In this document: piece by piece, positions 49,215-57,556 of the stretch | Numbering within the stretch: the first letter of the stretch is position 1 | How the letters are laid out: the number at the start of each line of letters is the position of its first letter | DNA from: Streptomyces sp. DSM 15324 | Lineage (GTDB): Bacteria; Actinomycetota; Actinomycetes; Streptomycetales; Streptomycetaceae | Direction: 5' to 3' | NCBI RefSeq assembly: GCF_001514285.1 | Contig: NZ_KQ949027.1 | Coordinates: 550,501 to 614,500 of the forward strand | Length of the DNA: 64,000 bases | Notes under the pieces: generated by a model | Told to the model about the DNA's origin: nothing | The model's database searches: none | The model's input: only the letters and a program-made list of their open reading frames with translations | Position numbers and translations under genes: made by a program

Positions 49215-50222
49215 TCAGACGTTCGTCGGGAGCGCTTTCGCGCCATCTTCGGTCACTCGGGTGGCACCAAAGTACTCAGCCGTGTCGATGGGATCAAACC
49301 GGATCACGGCCCCCGTGTAGGGCGCGTCGATCATGTATCCGCCGCCTACGTAGATACCCACGTGGTGGATGGCCCGGGAGTTGCCGGGATCGGTCGAGAA
49401 GAACACCAGGTCCCCCGGCAGCAGTTCACTGCGCTTGGGGTGCGGCCCGGCGTTGTACTGGTCGTTGGCGACCCGGGGCAGGGTGATCCCGACGCTCTCG
49501 TAGGCGGCCTTGGTCAGCCCGGAGCAGTCGAAGCGTCCCCCCTGGTCAGCCGTTCCGTTGCCGCCCCACAGATAGGGCGTGCCGAGCTTCTTCTGGGCGA
49601 AGTAGATGGCCCCGGCGGCCTGCTCCGACGGATCGACCCGGGAGACGGGCGCGGCGAACGACTCCTCCAGCGTCGTGATCGTCTTCACGTAGTTCCGGGT
49701 CTCGCTGTAGGGCGGCACACCGCCGTACTTGATGACCGCGTACGCCCCCGCGTTGTAGGCGGCGAGCATGTTCTTCGTGGGGTCCCCGGGAACGTCCTTC
49801 ACGTACGAGGCGAGCTGGCAGTCGTACGAAGCGGCCGATGGAATCGCGTCATTCGGGTCCCATACGTCGCGATCGCCGTCGCCGTCGCCGTCGATGCCGT
49901 GCGTGGCCCAGGTTCCCGGGATGAATTGCGCTATCCCCTGTGCGGCGGCGGCGCTCTGCGCGCGCGGGTTGAACCCGCTCTCCTGGTACAACTGCGCGGC
50001 GAGCAGCGCGGGATTGATGGCGGAGCAGAGATTGCCCCACTTCTGCACGATCGCGCTGTAGGCGGCGGGCACGGCGCCCTTGGCGAGCGACCTGGTGCTG
50101 CCCCCCACGCCGTTGACCATGTTCCCGGCGACGATGTAGACCCCGACGACGAGCACCATCATGAAGGCGGCACCGGCACCGACGGCAGCGGTCGCCACGA
50201 TCCATGCCTTACGCACCGTCAA
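49215..50222 (-). CDS. Bifunctional peptidoglycan hydrolase (lytic transglycosylase + NlpC/P60)
   Basis: 335 residues: signal anchor (residues 7-33), a SLT domain with catalytic E81 (QLYQESGFNPRAQS and AQGIAQFIPGTW), then NlpC/P60 with C233 (RFDCSGLTKAAY) and H287 (HHVGIYVGGG). This two-enzyme design is the VirB1-like wall hydrolase of Gram-positive type IV secretion systems. An acidic DGDGDGDRDVWDP loop near 111-123 looks Ca-binding. The T4SS-like operon begins 6 kb away on the opposite strand. The start is TTG 50222 behind GAGGGG. Confidence 0.88.
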   Translation of the reverse strand: MTVRKAWIVATAAVGAGAAFMMVLVVGVYIVAGNMVNGVGGSTRSLAKGAVPAAYSAIVQKWGNLCSAINPALLAAQLYQESGFNPRAQSAAAAQGIAQFIPGTWATHGIDGDGDGDRDVWDPNDAIPSAASYDCQLASYVKDVPGDPTKNMLAAYNAGAYAVIKYGGVPPYSETRNYVKTITTLEESFAAPVSRVDPSEQAAGAIYFAQKKLGTPYLWGGNGTADQGGRFDCSGLTKAAYESVGITLPRVANDQYNAGPHPKRSELLPGDLVFFSTDPGNSRAIHHVGIYVGGGYMIDAPYTGAVIRFDPIDTAEYFGATRVTEDGAKALPTNV

Positions 50223-50331
50223 CCGCCCCTCGCCGACCGGGAGTCCGCCCCGGCCAGTGTAGAGGCGCCCCCGTCCCTCGGGGTGATCATGTACGGGGTG
50301 GTTTCTGCAGGTTCTCCGGGCTCCGGGAGGT

Positions 50332-51087
50332 TTACGGATCGCAGGCCGCGTCCTGGTACAGCTCAGTGGCCTCCGCGCCCAGCACCACGCTGTACGAGAT
50401 GTCCGCCGTCGCCCCGCCCTGTTCGTGGCCGCCGAGGACGCCGACTATCCGGTCGTCGCCGTTGACCCAGGGGCTGCCGCTGGTGCCGCCCGTGAAGTCG
50501 GGGCAGTCGATGCGCTGCTGGGTGGAGCTGTGGGCGGTGGGGCGGTTGACGCAGCGGACCGGTGTCTCGCGGGAGTTCGGGTAGCCGGTGACGGTCACGG
50601 CGGTGGCGCCGGTGGCCGTACGGGTCGCGAGCCGGTTGGCGCCCACGACGTCCTCGATCTGTCTGCCGCCGTCGGCGCGCAGGGTCGCGAAGGCGACGTC
50701 GCTGTCCTCGTCCTGGCCCTTCGCCCACCCGTCGGGCAGGAAGACGCGGGCGACCTTCCAGGTGCCGTACGGCGCCCCGCCGTCCCGGTATCCCGGGACG
50801 AAGACGAGGTCGCCGTCCCCGCCGAGGCAGTGGGCGGCCGTGACGAGGAGGTTGCGGTGGGGCGAGTGGACCACGGAGGCCGTACAGAAGTGGGCGCCGG
50901 TCAGACGGCCGGCGTCCGCCGCGTCGAACAGCGCGCCGACACGTGCCGAATCGGCCGTGGCCGCGGCCACCGTGGTCACCCCCAGGGGGCCCGGCCCACC
51001 GTCGGCCGCCGCCTCGGAGGCGGAGGTGGCGGCCACGGCGAGCAGCCCGACCGCACCGAGCAGAGCGTTTCGCTTCACCGGCTTCAC
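50332..51087 (-). CDS. Secreted trypsin-like serine protease
   Basis: 251 residues with a signal peptide (VKRNALLGAVGLLAVAATSASEAAA). The triad is visible: LVTAAHCLGG (His), EDSDVAFATL (Asp) and GGTSGSPWV (Ser). Two Cys pairs are likely (CTASVV...AHC; CVNRPT...IDC). It resembles the glutamyl endopeptidase-like S1B group. Two GTG starts are in frame (51087, 51078), neither with an ideal ribosome site. Confidence 0.85.
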   Translation of the reverse strand: MKPVKRNALLGAVGLLAVAATSASEAAADGGPGPLGVTTVAAATADSARVGALFDAADAGRLTGAHFCTASVVHSPHRNLLVTAAHCLGGDGDLVFVPGYRDGGAPYGTWKVARVFLPDGWAKGQDEDSDVAFATLRADGGRQIEDVVGANRLATRTATGATAVTVTGYPNSRETPVRCVNRPTAHSSTQQRIDCPDFTGGTSGSPWVNGDDRIVGVLGGHEQGGATADISYSVVLGAEATELYQDAACDP

Positions 51088-51201
51088 CGGACCCACTGTG
51101 ACCCACAAAGGTGAGAGAAGCGTCAGACAATGGGGGGACCACTGGTCCATACGGATGACGAGAGCCCGACGCCCTGCACCCGGCGGGAAGGAAACACCCC
51201 C

Positions 51202-51465
51202 ATGACCGCATCCCCCGACATCCCCGCCGGCCTCACCTGGGTGCGCGCCGCCCCGCCGGAGGCGACCGGCCCCGGACCGTGGATCGAGATCGCCTTCGGC
51301 GAGGGGGACGGGGACGACGACGGCGAGGCCCCGGTCTACCTCCGCGAGACCACCGCCCCGGACAACGTGGTCACCACCAACCGCCGCAAGTGGGACGCCT
51401 TCGTCCTCGGTGTCCGCGCGGGGGAGTTCGACCACTTCGTGGAGGGCGTCGAGCTCGGCGGGTGA
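51202..51465 (+). CDS. DUF397-like small protein
   Basis: 87 residues: PAGLTWVRAAPPEATGPGPWIEIAFGEG, an acidic loop, VYLRETTAPDNVVTTNRRKWDAFVLGVRAGEFDHFVEG. The W-x-E(I/V)A, VYLRxT and W-x-AF-x-G-V-x-x-GEFD pattern is that of DUF397, common in Streptomyces next to XRE regulators; none is adjacent here, so it is a solitary copy. The ATG 51202 follows GGAAGGAAA. Confidence 0.75.
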   Translation: MTASPDIPAGLTWVRAAPPEATGPGPWIEIAFGEGDGDDDGEAPVYLRETTAPDNVVTTNRRKWDAFVLGVRAGEFDHFVEGVELGG

Positions 51466-51506
51466 CGGGAGGGGCGTTGTCAGTGGGGTGTCGTACGGTT
51501 CGAGCC

Positions 51507-52607
51507 ATGACCCGCACCGCCCGGCTCGTCGCCACGCTCGACGCGCCGCTCCCCGGCCCCGATGTCACCCCCGCGACGGTGCTCCGGCTGCGCGGCGGGC
51601 GTACGGCGCTCGTGCAGCGCGGTGACCACGAGGTGGTCGTACAGCCGCTGGACGACGCGTTCCGGCCGGTGGAGCGCATACGCATCCCGGCTCCGTGGAC
51701 CCACCGCTTCGGCACCTGTGCCGTCTCCCCCGACGCCGACGTCGTCGTCTTCGCGGGCACGCACGCCCTGCGCGCGGTGGACCCGGGCGGGGCCACGCTG
51801 TGGGAGATACGGCACGGCTGCTGGGGCTGCCCCGAGGCGCACGGCTCGTTCGAGGAGTACGCGACCGACCGCCGGCACCGGTACCCCGAGGGCGGTTCCG
51901 CCGGCTTCTCCGTGGACGGCTCGCTGCTGTGGGCCCACATACGCGGCCCGCTGGCCGAGGGCGGCGAGCGGGATGCACAGCCTGTGGACGAGTGGCTGCT
52001 GCTCACCCCCGAGGACGGCCGGGTGCTGGCCCGGGTGGACGCACGGTCGGCCGCCGCGGGCAGCGACCACGTCCCGCACCCGGACCCCTGCCGGATGGGC
52101 CTGAGCATCGGCGAGGGCCAGGACGGCGCGCCGATGCGCTGGGGCCGCTGGGACGGTGAGCGGCTGGCGGTGGAGTACTTCGAGGGACTGGACCTGGCCC
52201 TGCTGGACGTGAGCCCGTCCGGCGCGCACTTCATGACCGTCTCGCACGACCAGGACACGCTCGCGCTGTACGACACGGCGGCCGGGACGCAGGTCGGGGA
52301 GTGGGACGTGGAGGAGCGCGTGCCCCGGCACCCGGACGCCGGTCCGGGCGACGACGAGGTGTGGCCCGCCTGGGACTGGGCCGGCGGTTTCGTCGACGAC
52401 GCGACGATGGTCGCCGGGACCGTGTGGCAGGACGAGGAGTGGGGCGAGGGCCGGCACTGGCTGGTGACCCGGGACACGCCCCGCCCCGAGCCGCTCGTCT
52501 ACCCGGCCCCGGTCACCAGCTCCCCGGCCGGCCTGGGCCCCGGCCACTGGTACACGTACAGCGAGGACCACCGCACCCTCTCGGTGTGGACCCTCGGCCC
52601 TCGCTGA
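51507..52607 (+). CDS. Beta-propeller-like hypothetical protein
   Basis: 366 residues with repeated strand patterns (LVQRGDHEVVVQPLDD, VVVFAGTHALRAVDPGGATLWEI, FSVDGSLLWAHI, LDVSPSGAHFMTVSHDQDTLALYDTAAG), suggestive of a WD40/YVTN-type propeller. It has no signal peptide. Two cysteines occur in a CWGCPEAH motif. No family is recognised. It starts 41 bases after the DUF397-like stop and may be cotranscribed. Confidence 0.75.
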   Translation: MTRTARLVATLDAPLPGPDVTPATVLRLRGGRTALVQRGDHEVVVQPLDDAFRPVERIRIPAPWTHRFGTCAVSPDADVVVFAGTHALRAVDPGGATLWEIRHGCWGCPEAHGSFEEYATDRRHRYPEGGSAGFSVDGSLLWAHIRGPLAEGGERDAQPVDEWLLLTPEDGRVLARVDARSAAAGSDHVPHPDPCRMGLSIGEGQDGAPMRWGRWDGERLAVEYFEGLDLALLDVSPSGAHFMTVSHDQDTLALYDTAAGTQVGEWDVEERVPRHPDAGPGDDEVWPAWDWAGGFVDDATMVAGTVWQDEEWGEGRHWLVTRDTPRPEPLVYPAPVTSSPAGLGPGHWYTYSEDHRTLSVWTLGPR

Positions 52608-52629
52608 GCGCGGCCGGGGCCTTGGGCGC

Positions 52630-53535
52630 TCACCCCACGCCGACCCCCGACCGCACGCCCGTCAGCTCCTCCGACAGGGTCCACAGCCGGCGCGCCGCCT
52701 CCGCGTCGCTCGCCGCCGCCGAGCGTCCCACCAGCGTGGGCGCCCCGCGCATCTCGGCCACGCCGTCCGGCCCGACGTAGCTCCCGCCGGGCAGGTCCTG
52801 GGTGGCGGCGTACAGGGTGGGCAGCGCGCCCGCGCGGTCGTCCTGGGCGAACAGCGCGTTGCCCACGCGCATGAGGACCCGGGCGAGCGGACTGGCCGCG
52901 TGGCTCTGGAGATTGGTCGCGGAGTATCCGGGGTGCGCGGCCAGGGCCCGTACGGCCGAGCCGGACGCGGCGAGCCGGCGCTGGAGCTCCAGCGTGAACA
53001 ACAGGTTCGCCAGCTTGGACTGGGCGTAGGCGCGCTGCGGGGTGTAGCCGGCCCTGAGGTTCGGATCGTCGAAGTGGATCACCGCGCCGCCCCATCGGTG
53101 CGCGCCCGAGGCGACGGTGACGACCCGGTCGGTGACGGCCGGCAGCAGCAGGTTGGTGAGGGCGAAGTGGCCCAGGTGGTTCGTGCCGAACTGCCGCTCG
53201 AAGCCGTCCGCGGTGGACTCCCGGGGCACCATCATCACGCCGGCGTTGTTGATGAGGGTGTGCAGCGGGGCCCCGGCCCAGTCCGCCGCGAACTGCCGCA
53301 CGGACGACAGATCGGCGAGGTCCAGCCGCCGCACCTCGGTGCCGCCGCTCACCCGCGCGGCGGCGGCCCGCCCGCGCTCGGGGTCCCGTACCGCGAGGAC
53401 GACATGCGCCCCCGCCCCCGCCAGCGCCTGCGTCGCGGTGAACCCGATGCCGCTGTTGGCGCCCGTGACGATCACCGTGCGTCCGGTGAGGTCGGGGAGG
53501 TCCGCGGCACTCCATGCCTTCTTCTCAGCTGCCAT
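52630..53535 (-). CDS. Short-chain dehydrogenase/reductase
   Basis: 301 residues with the Rossmann motif TGANSGIG, NNAG, and the active-site S and YAQSK (Tyr-x3-Lys). The LAVRDPERG loop with Arg after the second strand favours NADP(H). It resembles the retinol dehydrogenase/WW-oxidoreductase-like group. It is divergent from a TetR-type regulator through a gap with three repeats, a common regulator-target arrangement. Confidence 0.9.
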   Translation of the reverse strand: MAAEKKAWSAADLPDLTGRTVIVTGANSGIGFTATQALAGAGAHVVLAVRDPERGRAAAARVSGGTEVRRLDLADLSSVRQFAADWAGAPLHTLINNAGVMMVPRESTADGFERQFGTNHLGHFALTNLLLPAVTDRVVTVASGAHRWGGAVIHFDDPNLRAGYTPQRAYAQSKLANLLFTLELQRRLAASGSAVRALAAHPGYSATNLQSHAASPLARVLMRVGNALFAQDDRAGALPTLYAATQDLPGGSYVGPDGVAEMRGAPTLVGRSAAASDAEAARRLWTLSEELTGVRSGVGVG

Positions 53536-53553
53536 ACCGCCAAAGTAGACGCC

Positions 53554-53631
53554 GACAACAATGATGTCAACGACAACAAAGATGGCGACGTCAACAAAGA
53601 TGACAGCGACAACAATGCTGACGCCGTCAAC
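53554..53631. promoter_or_regulatory. Three repeated operator-like elements between SDR and TetR genes
   Basis: Copies at 53554-53571, 53572-53595 and 53608-53631 each begin GACAACAA and end GTCAAC; the first is six bases shorter in the middle. The gap is noticeably A-rich compared with its surroundings. Position and repetition suggest binding by the adjacent TetR protein to control both genes. Confidence 0.6.
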
Positions 53632-53642
53632 ACCGGGATACG

Positions 53643-54266
53643 ATGGTCCGCATGCCGTCGTCGCCCACCGAGAGCCGCCCCTACCACCACGGCGACCTCC
53701 GCTCCGCCCTCCTCGCCACCGCCGAGCGCACCCTGCGCGACAAGGGCGCCACCGCCCTCTCCCTGCGCGAACTCGCCCGCGAGATCGGCGTGAGCCACGC
53801 CGCGCCCGGCCGGCACTTCAAGGACAAGCAGTCCCTGCTCGACGCGCTCGCCCTCACCGGTTTCGACCGCATGGCCGAGACCCTGGAGGCCGCCGACGCG
53901 CCGGACCTCCCCCTCGAACCGCGGCTCACCACGCTCGCCCGCGCCTACCTGGGCTTCGCCCTCGACAACGCCGCGCTGCTGGAACTGATGTACGCCCGCA
54001 AGCACGCCCCCACCACCCCGGACGTCGCCGACCGGATGGCCGCCGCGATCGACCGCACGGTGGGCAGCCTGGAGCGGCTGATCGCCGACGGGCAGCGGCG
54101 CGGCGAGATCGTCGAGGGCGAACCGGCCCGGCTGACCCTGTTCCTTGGCTCCACCCTGCACGGGTACGCCTCGTTCGCCGCGAACGAGATGCTCACCCCC
54201 GAGGAGGTCCTCGCGGGCGTCGCCGATCTGGTCCACCACACCCTGCACGGCCTGATCCGCCACTGA
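53643..54266 (+). CDS. TetR-family regulator
   Basis: 207 residues. The DNA-binding domain is near residues 14-60 (YHHGDLRSALLATAERTLRDKGATALSLRELAREIGVSHAAPGRHFKDKQSLLDALAL), followed by a helical ligand domain with WHG-type architecture. An in-frame ATG at 53652 is an alternative start. It most likely represses the divergent SDR gene. The ligand is unknown. Confidence 0.9.
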   Translation: MVRMPSSPTESRPYHHGDLRSALLATAERTLRDKGATALSLRELAREIGVSHAAPGRHFKDKQSLLDALALTGFDRMAETLEAADAPDLPLEPRLTTLARAYLGFALDNAALLELMYARKHAPTTPDVADRMAAAIDRTVGSLERLIADGQRRGEIVEGEPARLTLFLGSTLHGYASFAANEMLTPEEVLAGVADLVHHTLHGLIRH

Positions 54267-54532
54267 CCGCCCGCCCCGGCACCCCTGTGGCCCGCCTGTG
54301 AGCGGGGTCAAGGACCGGCCACCCGCCACCCATCCTCCCCCCATCGGCGGGCAATCCCCCCACCCCCGCGAGTAAGGCGGAAGTCAGAACTCCGCAACGC
54401 TCCTTGTTGTCGCGTACTCAACAAGCGCACAGTCGTCGCGGGCCGCCGCCCGCCGCCGGGGACCGCGTACCGACGGCCACGCATCACCCCCCACCCGCAC
54501 CGCCCCTGTCACCCACCATCAGGAGCTGTCCG

Positions 54533-55873
54533 TTGCGTACGACGACTTCCCCCACCCTCCCTGCCTCCCCCGGCAGATGGCGCCGCGCCGGCGCCTCCCT
54601 CCTCGGCACCGCGGCCCTCGTGCTCACCGGCCTGGGCACCGCGGCCCACGCCGACGCGGCCCCCACCACCTCCCCCGCCAAGCCCTCGAAGGTCACCTGG
54701 GCGGCCACCCCCTGCGCCACCCCCAAGCACGCGGGCGAACTCACCTGCCACTCCTTCCGCGTCACCGGCGGCACCACCGCCTTCCAGAAGGCGCAGGCCC
54801 GGCGGACCGGCGACACCGCACAGGTCACCCCCAAGGCCGCCGCCGCCGACCCCACCGGCTACGGCCCCTCCGACCTCCAGGACGCCTACGGCCTGACCGA
54901 CGCCGCCGCCAGCAACGGCGACGGCGAGACCCTCGCGATCGTCGACGCGTACGACGACCCCAACGCCGAGGCCGACCTCGCCAAGTACCGCAGCCATTAC
55001 GGACTCCCCGCCTGCACCACCGCCAACGGCTGCTTCAAGAAGGTCGGCCAGACCGGCTCCACCACCTCGCTCCCCTCCGCCGACAGCGGCTGGGCCGAGG
55101 AGATCTCCCTCGACCTCGACATGGCCAGCGCGGTCTGCCCCCAGTGCGACATCCTGCTGGTCGAGGCCAAATCCGCCACCATGGCCAACCTCGGCACCGC
55201 GGTGAACCGGGCCGTCACCCTCGGCGCGAAATACGTCTCCAACAGCTACGGCGGCTCCGAGTCCTCCTCGGACACCTCCTACGACTCCTCCTACTTCAAC
55301 CACGCGGGCGTCGCCATCACCGTCAGCGCGGGCGACGAGGGCTACGGCGCCGAGTACCCCGCCGCGTCCAAGTACGTGACGTCGGTGGGCGGCACCGCCC
55401 TGTCGACCTCGTCCTCCACCACCCGCGGCTGGACCGAGAAGGTCTGGAACACCAGCTCCACCGAGGGCACCGGCTCCGGCTGCTCCTCCTACGACGCCAA
55501 GCCCGGCTGGCAGACCGACACCGGCTGCGCCAAGCGCACCGTCTCCGACGTCTCCGCCGTCGCCGACCCCGCCACCGGCGTCTCGGTCTACGACTCCTAC
55601 GGCGTCACCGCCGGCTGGTACACCTTCGGCGGCACCAGCGCCTCCGCGCCCATCATCGCCGCGGTCTACGCCCTCGCCGGCACCCCCGGCAGCGGCGACT
55701 ACCCGGCCTCGTACCCCTACGCCCACCTCGGCACCTCGTCCCTGAACGACGTCACCAGCGGCAGCAACGGCACCTGCTCCTCCAGCGCCGGCTACCTGTG
55801 CACCGCCAGGACGGGCTACGACGGCCCCACCGGCGTGGGCACCCCCGAGGGAACCGACGCCTTCACCGGCTGA
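54533..55873 (+). CDS. Secreted S53-family (sedolisin-type) peptidase
   Basis: 446 residues, signal peptide at the N-terminus (WRRAGASLLGTAALVLTGLGTAAHADA). Catalytic residues of the Ser-Glu-Asp type are E190 and D194 (AEEISLDLDMASA), oxyanion D268 (VSAGDEG) and nucleophile S369 (FGGTSASAP). The usual ~180-residue pro-domain of sedolisins is nearly absent, the catalytic domain starting near residue 108. It begins at TTG 54533 with GGAG seven bases upstream; the earlier in-frame ATG at 54404 would precede a non-signal stretch. Confidence 0.85.
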   Translation: MRTTTSPTLPASPGRWRRAGASLLGTAALVLTGLGTAAHADAAPTTSPAKPSKVTWAATPCATPKHAGELTCHSFRVTGGTTAFQKAQARRTGDTAQVTPKAAAADPTGYGPSDLQDAYGLTDAAASNGDGETLAIVDAYDDPNAEADLAKYRSHYGLPACTTANGCFKKVGQTGSTTSLPSADSGWAEEISLDLDMASAVCPQCDILLVEAKSATMANLGTAVNRAVTLGAKYVSNSYGGSESSSDTSYDSSYFNHAGVAITVSAGDEGYGAEYPAASKYVTSVGGTALSTSSSTTRGWTEKVWNTSSTEGTGSGCSSYDAKPGWQTDTGCAKRTVSDVSAVADPATGVSVYDSYGVTAGWYTFGGTSASAPIIAAVYALAGTPGSGDYPASYPYAHLGTSSLNDVTSGSNGTCSSSAGYLCTARTGYDGPTGVGTPEGTDAFTG

Positions 55874-55930
55874 CATCCCCTCACCACCCCAGAACGACCG
55901 CAGTGGACCGTGGGGGCCACGGCGGCAAGG

Positions 55931-55969
55931 GCGAACGGGCCGCGGCAACCAGCCGCGGCCTGTTCGCCG
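55931..55969 (+). terminator. Terminator after the S53 peptidase gene
   Basis: A 17-base stem, GGCGAACGGGCCGCGGC pairing with 55953-55969 (one G-T pair), around an AACCA loop. It starts 57 bases after the stop. Confidence 0.85.
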
Positions 55970-56266
55970 TGCGTTCCACGCGGACATGAGACCATCGAAA
56001 CGTGCACTCACCCGACCAGCCGTCAGAAACGGTACGGAGCCGCGAAGTGGGTCAACGACGGAACCACACCCAGGTTCCGTTCCGGCCTCATTGCCCGGCG
56101 TGACCTCCCGTGATACACAGAGTGACGATACCCACCATTCATACGAATCCCACCCGCCAATGACGCCAAGTCGACATACGACTGCGGCATCGTCGGCGAC
56201 AATGAGGCCTGACCTCTGCACTCGGCAGGGGCCACGCGGAACTACCCACCAGGGGCGGTGACTTAC
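55970..56266 (+). promoter_or_regulatory. Leader region of the T4SS-like operon
   Basis: About 300 bases without a supported gene. It is less GC-rich than its flanks, and 56100-56210 is the most A/T-rich part, so promoters are probably there. No specific operator can be named. It ends in AGGGGCGGTGA, the ribosome site of the first gene. Confidence 0.4.
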
Positions 56267-56575
56267 ATGCTGTTCGCGGCCGACAAGGGCGACATCAACA
56301 CCATCATCGGCGGAATCGCTCCGGACTGGGGGCCCTTCGGCAGCCTGGGCAACGAGGCGAAGGTGATGATCGAGGTCGTGATGGCGGTGGCCATCCTCCT
56401 CTGCCTCGGCATCGCCGTGTGGGGTGCGGCCAAACAGCGCATCGGCGCCACGGCCCTGAGGGACACCTTCAGTGCGGAACAGGGCAAGGGCCTCATCATC
56501 GCCGGACTCACCGGCGTCTTCATCATCGGCTCCCTCGGCACCCTGTTCACCATCGTGTACGGCATGGCCGTATAG
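56267..56575 (+). CDS. Small two-span membrane protein, pilin/VirB2-like position
   Basis: 102 residues: a short N-terminus, span 1 (KVMIEVVMAVAILLCLGIAVWGAA), a polar loop (KQRIGATALRDTFSAEQGKG), span 2 (LIIAGLTGVFIIGSLGTLFTIVYGMAV). Its size, the two spans and first place in a VirB-like operon match the VirB2/TrbC-type subunits of Gram-positive systems. The ATG 56267 has a near-perfect AGGGGCGGTGA site; a GTG at 56258 is in frame but overlaps that site. Confidence 0.75.
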   Translation: MLFAADKGDINTIIGGIAPDWGPFGSLGNEAKVMIEVVMAVAILLCLGIAVWGAAKQRIGATALRDTFSAEQGKGLIIAGLTGVFIIGSLGTLFTIVYGMAV

Positions 56576-56737
56576 CCGCCCGCCGGCGTCCCTCCTCCCC
56601 CACCCACCCGTCGTGCCCACCGGCTGAGGTTGCGTTTCCCTGATGTCGAGTCACCACACCGCGCCCGCGCGGGAACCAGCACGGCTACCGTCGTACTTCT
56701 ACGCTTTTCGGTACGGCAACGAGGGGGCGAACGCGAC

Positions 56738-57556
56738 ATGACTCCCGGCGACGAACACGACTACGGCGAGCCCTCGGGCACCCGCGTCCGCCTCCCCGAG
56801 GCCGACCCCTACGGCGGCGCCCGCCGCCCCGCCCGCTCCTCCTCCCGCAGCCTGGTCACGGTGGTCGGCGTCGTCGTCCTCCTCATCGCGGCCATCGCCT
56901 TCGCGAACCGAGGCGGCGACGACTCCACCACCTCGGAAACCACCCCCGACACGAACAAGCCGAAGACGACGTCCACCGCGGCGAGCGGGACGAAGCCGGT
57001 GGACACGAAGACGGGCGGAATCCCTTCGGGCTTCGCGCACACCGCGCAGGGCGCCCAGTCCGCCGCCGCCAACTACGCGGTGGCCCTCGGCTCGACCGGC
57101 ATGTTCCAGAAGAACAGCAGACACACCCTCGTCGACACCGTCTACACCAAGGACGCCGCGGCCAGGCTGCAGGGCGCCATGGACCAGGCCTACTCGGCGG
57201 ACTTCCTCGCCAAGATGGGCCTCGACGCGGACGGCAACGCACCCAAGGGCAACACCTTCGTCTCCCGCGTGATCCCCGTCGGCACGACGGTCGGGAAATA
57301 CGCGGACACCACCACCCAGGTCGCTGTCTGGTACCTGGGCCTCATCGGCATGTCCGGCACGGACTCGACCGACCCCGTCACCTCGTCGTGGAAGACCTGG
57401 ACCTTCGACCTGACCTGGACCGACGGCGACTGGAAGATCAGCACCGACAGCCAGAAGGACGGCCCCGCCCCGGTCCCCGGCGACGATCAGGCCGCCGCCT
57501 CCGACGAGATCAGCAAGGCCATCGAGGAGTACGGAGGGTTCACTTATGCCCGGTAA
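56738..57556 (+). CDS. VirB8/TcpC-like single-span membrane protein
   Basis: 272 residues: acidic cytoplasmic N-terminus, one membrane span (SLVTVVGVVVLLIAAIAFANR), a Thr/Ser/Lys linker, then a soluble exported domain with an NTF2-like pattern ending in TFDLTWTDGDWKIST. This is the arrangement of VirB8/TcpC assembly factors. It overlaps the next gene by 11 bases. Assignment is by layout and context rather than a diagnostic motif. Confidence 0.75.
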   Translation: MTPGDEHDYGEPSGTRVRLPEADPYGGARRPARSSSRSLVTVVGVVVLLIAAIAFANRGGDDSTTSETTPDTNKPKTTSTAASGTKPVDTKTGGIPSGFAHTAQGAQSAAANYAVALGSTGMFQKNSRHTLVDTVYTKDAAARLQGAMDQAYSADFLAKMGLDADGNAPKGNTFVSRVIPVGTTVGKYADTTTQVAVWYLGLIGMSGTDSTDPVTSSWKTWTFDLTWTDGDWKISTDSQKDGPAPVPGDDQAAASDEISKAIEEYGGFTYAR

